55,118 nucleotides of DNA from Alphaproteobacteria bacterium (lineage in GTDB: Bacteria; Pseudomonadota; Alphaproteobacteria; GCA-2731375). A program made the position numbers and the translations under genes. Of the stretch, positions 53,922-55,118 are shown in pieces (positions within the stretch are counted from its first letter, which is position 1; each line of letters starts with the position of its first letter). Where the stretch lies: positions 1-55,118 of the forward strand of contig JAJFGG010000073.1 in the NCBI GenBank assembly GCA_021776235.1. The letters run 5' to 3'. A model generated the notes under the pieces. It had not been told where the DNA came from and made no database searches. It saw only the letters and a program-made list of their open reading frames with translations.

Positions 53922-55118
53922 CTATTTCATGGACCGCACCAGAACGAGCGCCGTTCGCTGTGTCAGCCGGGCATCGCAGTTTTTGAATTTCTTTTGGCGA
54001 ACATGCCATTCCGCACACGGGAAGGTGTTATATGATTGGGTCCGGCCGCTGGTAAATACTCGATCGCCCTGAATGCGACGTAAAATTTCAATCAAGTCAA
54101 GCGGCGCGTTTTTGCGCAACCGGTCCAATTGCCGCCGCGTAGGAAGACGCCAATCGCCGGCAATTTGTTTTAACAGCCCTTTCGGTCCCTTGTGGGCCTC
54201 AAGCAATCGACGCACGTTTTCTCTGGAGACGTCATTGTTCGGCACTAAACTGAAAGACCAGGCCAACTCTTCCGTCAGGTGGCTCTGTTCAACTTGTGGC
54301 ATGGAAGGCGGTAGAACAGATGCAACGCGACCAGGGTCGAGGCGTCGCTTCGGGCTTTTTTCCATAGGCGGGGGCAGTTCCAGAAGCGAATTGCATCCCG
54401 GCGTCAATCTCGAGAAGGCATCTTTTCCTTGGCTGCCGGCCTCGGATCCGGCAGCTGCTTCCAGTTCGATTGGAAAAATTGCCGCAAGAGTCGTTTGCAA
54501 AAGATCCGCATAACTCTTGCCGCGTCCATCCTCTGACCCAACGGCAATGCCGGCTTTCAGGTCGGCCTCCTTTTGTGCCAGTCTTCGTACTTGGTCTTGC
54601 CAGCCAACATATTCATTGGAACCATTCGGTCGGCCGCCGTTAACGCCGTTTAACGCTGAAACCTGTCGCCTGATATAGCCCAACCCGTCCGTAACATCGC
54701 GATCAAGGCTCTCGCACTTTTTTCGGGTTATATTATGTGCTTCACGGCTGATTCCAAAGCCATGCACTGTATAATTAACTTCCACAAATCCGAATACCGC
54801 CGGTTGACCAAAGGCAATCCGCTGGCGGTCAACATAGAATCGCGCTTCGGAAAATCTGGTTGTGAGTTGTGAACCGCCGGTCTTGTCCGGCCGGCTGGTA
54901 CCCTGGGTAACAGGCGATGACAATGCTTTTCTAACGAATGCCGTTCGCAGTTTAATCGGTTTCAACAGACTGGCCGCCAAGCCCTCGAATTTAATGGCAT
55001 CGTTATTTGGGTTGCCGTACGACCCATAACTGGAGAATTCAAGAATTCTGCCACTATGGCTTTTGTCAACAGCATCGACAAAATTTCTAACACCTTCCCG
55101 CAACGTCATTGCCGTTCG
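53922..55118 (-). CDS. Partial exported(?) protein with VWA-like and DUF1566-like parts
   Basis: The frame is open to the window edge, so at least 398 codons are visible and the true start is probably outside; an ATG at 55109 is just a codon in the frame. The first visible residues (EGVRNFVDAVDKSHSGRILE, FSSYG) resemble the first helix and second strand of a VWA domain. A helical middle (VRRLAQKEADLKAGIAVG) and a proline-rich linker follow. The C-terminus carries the same module as the downstream paralog: LAWSFSLVPNNDVSRENVRR, DWRLPTRRQLDRLRKN, TFPCAEWHVRQKKFKNCDA, TALVLVRS. It ends 21 bases before the next gene, so it leads the cluster as seen here. Confidence 0.6.
   Translation of the reverse strand, partial: RTAMTLREGVRNFVDAVDKSHSGRILEFSSYGSYGNPNNDAIKFEGLAASLLKPIKLRTAFVRKALSSPVTQGTSRPDKTGGSQLTTRFSEARFYVDRQRIAFGQPAVFGFVEVNYTVHGFGISREAHNITRKKCESLDRDVTDGLGYIRRQVSALNGVNGGRPNGSNEYVGWQDQVRRLAQKEADLKAGIAVGSEDGRGKSYADLLQTTLAAIFPIELEAAAGSEAGSQGKDAFSRLTPGCNSLLELPPPMEKSPKRRLDPGRVASVLPPSMPQVEQSHLTEELAWSFSLVPNNDVSRENVRRLLEAHKGPKGLLKQIAGDWRLPTRRQLDRLRKNAPLDLIEILRRIQGDRVFTSGRTQSYNTFPCAEWHVRQKKFKNCDARLTQRTALVLVRSMK

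Larger units (their letters stand above)
31113..55118 (+). mobile_element. Integrative island in tRNA-Thr(TGT), right end outside window
   Basis: The left border is a 46-bp tRNA-Thr 3' fragment. Inside lie a tyrosine integrase 150 bases away, an AlpA-like regulator, a P4-type primase/helicase pair, small island genes and large cargo genes. Since only the tRNA 3' part is at this end and it faces left, the intact tRNA-Thr gene should mark the right end beyond the window. No capsid, terminase or tail genes are seen, so it resembles a P4-like satellite or integrative island and not a full prophage. Extent to 55118 is a minimum. Confidence 0.75.

Noticed and set aside
31113-55118. Complete prophage
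   Set aside because: No terminase, portal, capsid or tail gene is visible in the 24 kb.

Overview
The window looks like chromosomal DNA of a fairly GC-rich proteobacterium, most likely an alphaproteobacterium. That rests on gene style, alphaproteobacterial-type dispersed palindromes and the type of integrative element present; no rRNA or housekeeping marker fixes the taxon. It falls into two parts joined at a tRNA-Thr attachment-site remnant near 31.1 kb.

Part A (1-31.1 kb) is accessory metabolism. At 0.1-16 kb lies an extracytoplasmic redox/copper set: a cytochrome c fused to a periplasmic-binding-protein domain, two overlapping SCO1/SenC copper chaperones, a secreted beta-propeller protein and a giant (about 1951 aa) multicopper oxidase of the MofA/McoA/MnxG manganese-oxidase style. 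A + strand run sits inside it: flavin reductase, an unknown protein, a PhyH-type oxygenase and a GT4 glycosyltransferase. At 16-26.5 kb there is a probable biosynthetic or catabolic locus. A minus-strand run encodes a methyltransferase, two SsuD-like flavin monooxygenases, a shikimate dehydrogenase fused to a degraded dehydroquinase domain, and a TauD-like oxygenase. Diverging from it are a paralogous methyltransferase, an unknown Rossmann-like protein and three small proteins carrying four copies of one beta-rich domain. At 26.6-31 kb follow another PhyH oxygenase, RidA, a TauE/SafE exporter, an ArsM-like methyltransferase with an in-frame TGA exactly where the family has a conserved Cys (a strong selenoprotein candidate), an IS3 transposase remnant and a DM13 protein.

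Part B (31.1 kb to the window end) is an integrative island inserted at the 3' end of a tRNA-Thr(TGT) gene. It holds a tyrosine integrase, an AlpA-like regulator, a P4-type primase/helicase pair translationally coupled through TTG starts, small island genes and a perfect 15-bp inverted repeat. Its cargo is an 1842-aa DUF4011-type SF1 helicase with a Vsr/DUF559-like nuclease domain, convergent with a five-gene minus-strand cluster of large exported proteins (VWA, SH3-like, DUF1566-like and paralogous modules). That cluster runs off the right edge and I could not assign it to any named system. It is the best candidate in the window for an undescribed system.

How the parts may work together: SCO chaperones could load copper into the giant oxidase while the cytochrome c fusion and propeller handle electrons or ligands outside the cytoplasm. 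The FMN reductase could supply reduced flavin to the two SsuD-like oxygenases. The island's helicase-nuclease and envelope proteins look like defence or cell-surface cargo. All family calls are from reading motifs; no database search was run.
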